Source: a virus
IMG/VR virus record: IMGVR_UViG_3300026484_000244
Span: 1-40,038 of that record
Length of the DNA stretch: 40,038 nucleotides
Strand: one strand, 5' to 3'
Shown here: in pieces, positions 38,500-40,038 of the stretch
How positions within the stretch are numbered: position 1 is the stretch's first letter
Layout: every line of letters starts with the position of its first letter
Program-made: the position numbers and the translations under genes
The notes under the pieces: generated by a model
What the model saw: the letters and a program-made list of their open reading frames with translations, nothing else
What the model was told of the DNA's origin: nothing
Databases searched by the model: none

Positions 38500-40038
38500 A
38501 TGAAGTTGAGAGATTATCAAAAAAAAGCAACACAGATAGGACTTTATGATGAAAAAGAAATTATTTTAGAACTTGCTACTGGTTCTGGAAAAAGTGTGAT
38601 AATCTCTGAACTTGCAAAAACTTTATCAAAAAACAGTAGCGTTGTGGTTCTCACAAATATATCTAGTTTAATTATTCAATTAGAGAGCCACCTGAATGAG
38701 TTTGGTATTACTCCTAATATCATAAAAGCCAACATGCATAAAAAGACAGATTCAAATGTGTTTTTAATCATGGAGCAATCTTTTTATAAAAAAAAGAGGG
38801 ATGAATTTGGGAAATTTCATGATTGCGTCCTGATTAAAGACGAAGTGCATGTTGGCTACAACGGGAAAAGATTTAAAGAAATAGTTGAACACATAAAGCC
38901 TAAAAAAATAATTGGATTATCTGCAACTCCGTACAATGAGGACGGGACGATATTAAAAAAAGATATATATCCGTATTCAATATTGTCATTAAAAAAAGGC
39001 ATTGAGCAAAACTGGCTTGTGCCCATAAGGTGGTTCATACCAAAAATAGTAAAAGATATTGATTATTCAAATGTAAGAATGTCAGGACTAGATTATAATA
39101 CAAATGATTTATTTAGTGCAATGGATACACCAGAATTTTATAATGGATTTTCTAAATTTCTTGAAAAAATTAATTTAAACAATGAACAAACAGCTATCTT
39201 TTGTTCAAATATTGAACAAGCAAATAAGATAGCTGAAATTACAAAAAAAATAAATGAAAAAACAGCAATAATTCATTCAAAGATAAAAGATGAAATAAAT
39301 AATAAAAATATAGAATTATTTAAAAATGGAAACATAACAACAATTGTGAGCGTATCTAAAATATCCATAGGTTTTGATGCTCCAAATATTACACAAATAG
39401 TTAATTTAAGAGCAACAAAAATACTTAGATTATTTGTTCAAATTGTCGGTAGAGGAGTTAGGAAACATAATAGCAAGAATCACTGTAAGGTGTATGATTT
39501 TGGTAATTGTATTGAAGAATTTGGCTTTATTGACTCGTATGATTATATTCCACAAGAAACAAAAGAACAATACAAATCAATAATGAAAGAGATGAAAGAA
39601 CCACTAGGTGAGATTGTTGAATTCAAAGAAGATGAAATTATAGAAGTTTCAAAAGAAAAGATAAAAATATATCTAAATGAAATAAACGAACAAAAGAAGA
39701 TTGCCATTAATTCAAACAACATAAATGATTTAATAAAAGCATTTAATGTTTCGGATAATATATATGATATATTGACATTTGGTGCAAAGATATCATCGTT
39801 AGTTAATGCAAGAATTGAAAATAGAACTGTTTTGTGGATATTTAATAAATGGGAGAAAATGATAAAAGATATTCCTATAAAAGAAAAATATTTTACAAAA
39901 GTTTTAAAAACAAGAACAAAAAATATAATAAAAGAAAATAAAAAATTTGCAAGTTTATATTATTTTGCAGATTTTATAGAACAACAATTAAAAGAAAATG
40001 AGCCATGGTTGTTTAATAGCCAAGAAACATATATTATG
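38500..40038 (+). CDS. SF2 (DEAD/H-box) helicase, continues across the junction
   Basis: These 513 residues are in the window, with seven more after the junction (128-148). Motifs are in order: Q-type RDYQKKA, Walker A ATGSGKS (residues about 26-32), DEVH (motif II, near 114-117), SAT (motif III, near 138-140), and C-terminal SKISIGFDAPN and QIVGRGVRKH (motifs V and VI). It is of the type found in phages as an ATP-dependent DNA helicase (UvsW/Res-like). It may act in fork restart or recombination with the neighbouring RuvC-like enzyme. It looks complete and undisrupted. Confidence 0.88.
   Translation, partial: MKLRDYQKKATQIGLYDEKEIILELATGSGKSVIISELAKTLSKNSSVVVLTNISSLIIQLESHLNEFGITPNIIKANMHKKTDSNVFLIMEQSFYKKKRDEFGKFHDCVLIKDEVHVGYNGKRFKEIVEHIKPKKIIGLSATPYNEDGTILKKDIYPYSILSLKKGIEQNWLVPIRWFIPKIVKDIDYSNVRMSGLDYNTNDLFSAMDTPEFYNGFSKFLEKINLNNEQTAIFCSNIEQANKIAEITKKINEKTAIIHSKIKDEINNKNIELFKNGNITTIVSVSKISIGFDAPNITQIVNLRATKILRLFVQIVGRGVRKHNSKNHCKVYDFGNCIEEFGFIDSYDYIPQETKEQYKSIMKEMKEPLGEIVEFKEDEIIEVSKEKIKIYLNEINEQKKIAINSNNINDLIKAFNVSDNIYDILTFGAKISSLVNARIENRTVLWIFNKWEKMIKDIPIKEKYFTKVLKTRTKNIIKENKKFASLYYFADFIEQQLKENEPWLFNSQETYIM
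39912..40038. repeat. Terminal direct repeat, right copy
   Basis: Exact copy of bases 1-127. Joining the two ends gives a 39,911 bp circle and restores the helicase gene that starts at 38500. Confidence 0.95.

Larger units (their letters stand above)
691..39604. repeat. Dispersed heptamer GTGGTTC/GAACCAC (about 47 copies)
   Basis: I counted 22 GTGGTTC and 25 GAACCAC on the + strand. First bases: 691, 1189, 1942, 2078, 3740, 4338, 4883, 5016, 7534, 8088, 9013, 10721, 10948, 12494, 13285, 14413, 14426, 14906, 14917, 15415, 17316, 18149, 18942, 20129, 20184, 20580, 21545, 22177, 23712, 24014, 28061, 28212, 28879, 29067, 29594, 30659, 30847, 31152, 32028, 32515, 36252, 37116, 37689, 37944, 38644, 39030 and 39598. 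The base after GTGGTTC is nearly always A, T or C. The copies fall in all codon frames and between genes, so selection acts on the DNA or RNA and not on the proteins. Function unknown. Confidence 0.85.

Noticed and set aside
691-39604. Heptamer enrichment due to a common dipeptide or codon pair
   Set aside because: Copies are read in three different frames on both strands and also lie between genes.

Overview
The window looks like one complete circular map of an AT-rich, tailed, podovirus-like phage. The last 127 bases (39912-40038) repeat the first 127 (1-127) exactly, so the unique length is 39,911 bp and the helicase gene at the right edge continues into the left edge. The host is probably a member of the Campylobacterota. 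The evidence is the very low GC content, promoters that are mostly an extended -10 (TGnTATAAT) without an obvious -35, and thyX-like genes whose wording resembles the Helicobacter/Campylobacter ThyX family. The host call is inference. I see no integrase, lysogeny repressor, DNA polymerase, RNA polymerase, tRNA or CRISPR array.

The genome has two transcription arms. The rightward arm starts at about 30.0 kb, crosses the contig junction and ends at 6644. The leftward arm runs from 29739 down to 6641. They diverge from one promoter region (29740-30033), which holds a near-consensus parS-like dyad and large hairpins. They converge on a shared TTAA (6641-6644), where the two stop codons overlap.

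Rightward arm in gene order: small unknown genes; a lone sigma region-4 protein behind a structured leader; a lytic transglycosylase; a hexapeptide-repeat protein; two partial ThyX-like genes around an HNH-type endonuclease; several hypotheticals; dUTPase; a RuvC-like resolvase; an SF2 helicase (across the junction); small early genes; an operator or iteron array with a ribbon-helix-helix protein; a winged-helix replication protein; a helicase-primase with unusual domain order; a Sak4-like ATPase; an ssDNA-binding-like protein; and a Cas4/RecB-like nuclease. Together these look like nucleotide supply, replication and recombination.

Leftward arm in gene order: terminase small and large subunits; head-tail adaptor; two-gene tail fibre with accessory protein; a papain-like (NlpC/P60-type) hydrolase; a block of membrane proteins including two holins and a two-TM protein with a large extracytoplasmic domain; an M15 endolysin; three tail/virion proteins; portal; scaffold; N4-gp56-type capsid protein; and small, medium and giant proteins (135, 692, 1743 aa) laid out like the T7 ejection proteins.

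The most striking signal is not a gene. The heptamer GTGGTTC/GAACCAC occurs about 47 times by eye, where a random sequence of this composition would give roughly two. It appears on both strands, in all reading frames and between genes, including three hairpins built from inverted pairs. It is missing from three longer stretches (about 5.0-7.5, 24.0-28.1 and 32.5-36.2 kb), two of which hold the tail-fibre and thyX/HNH modules and may be recent arrivals.
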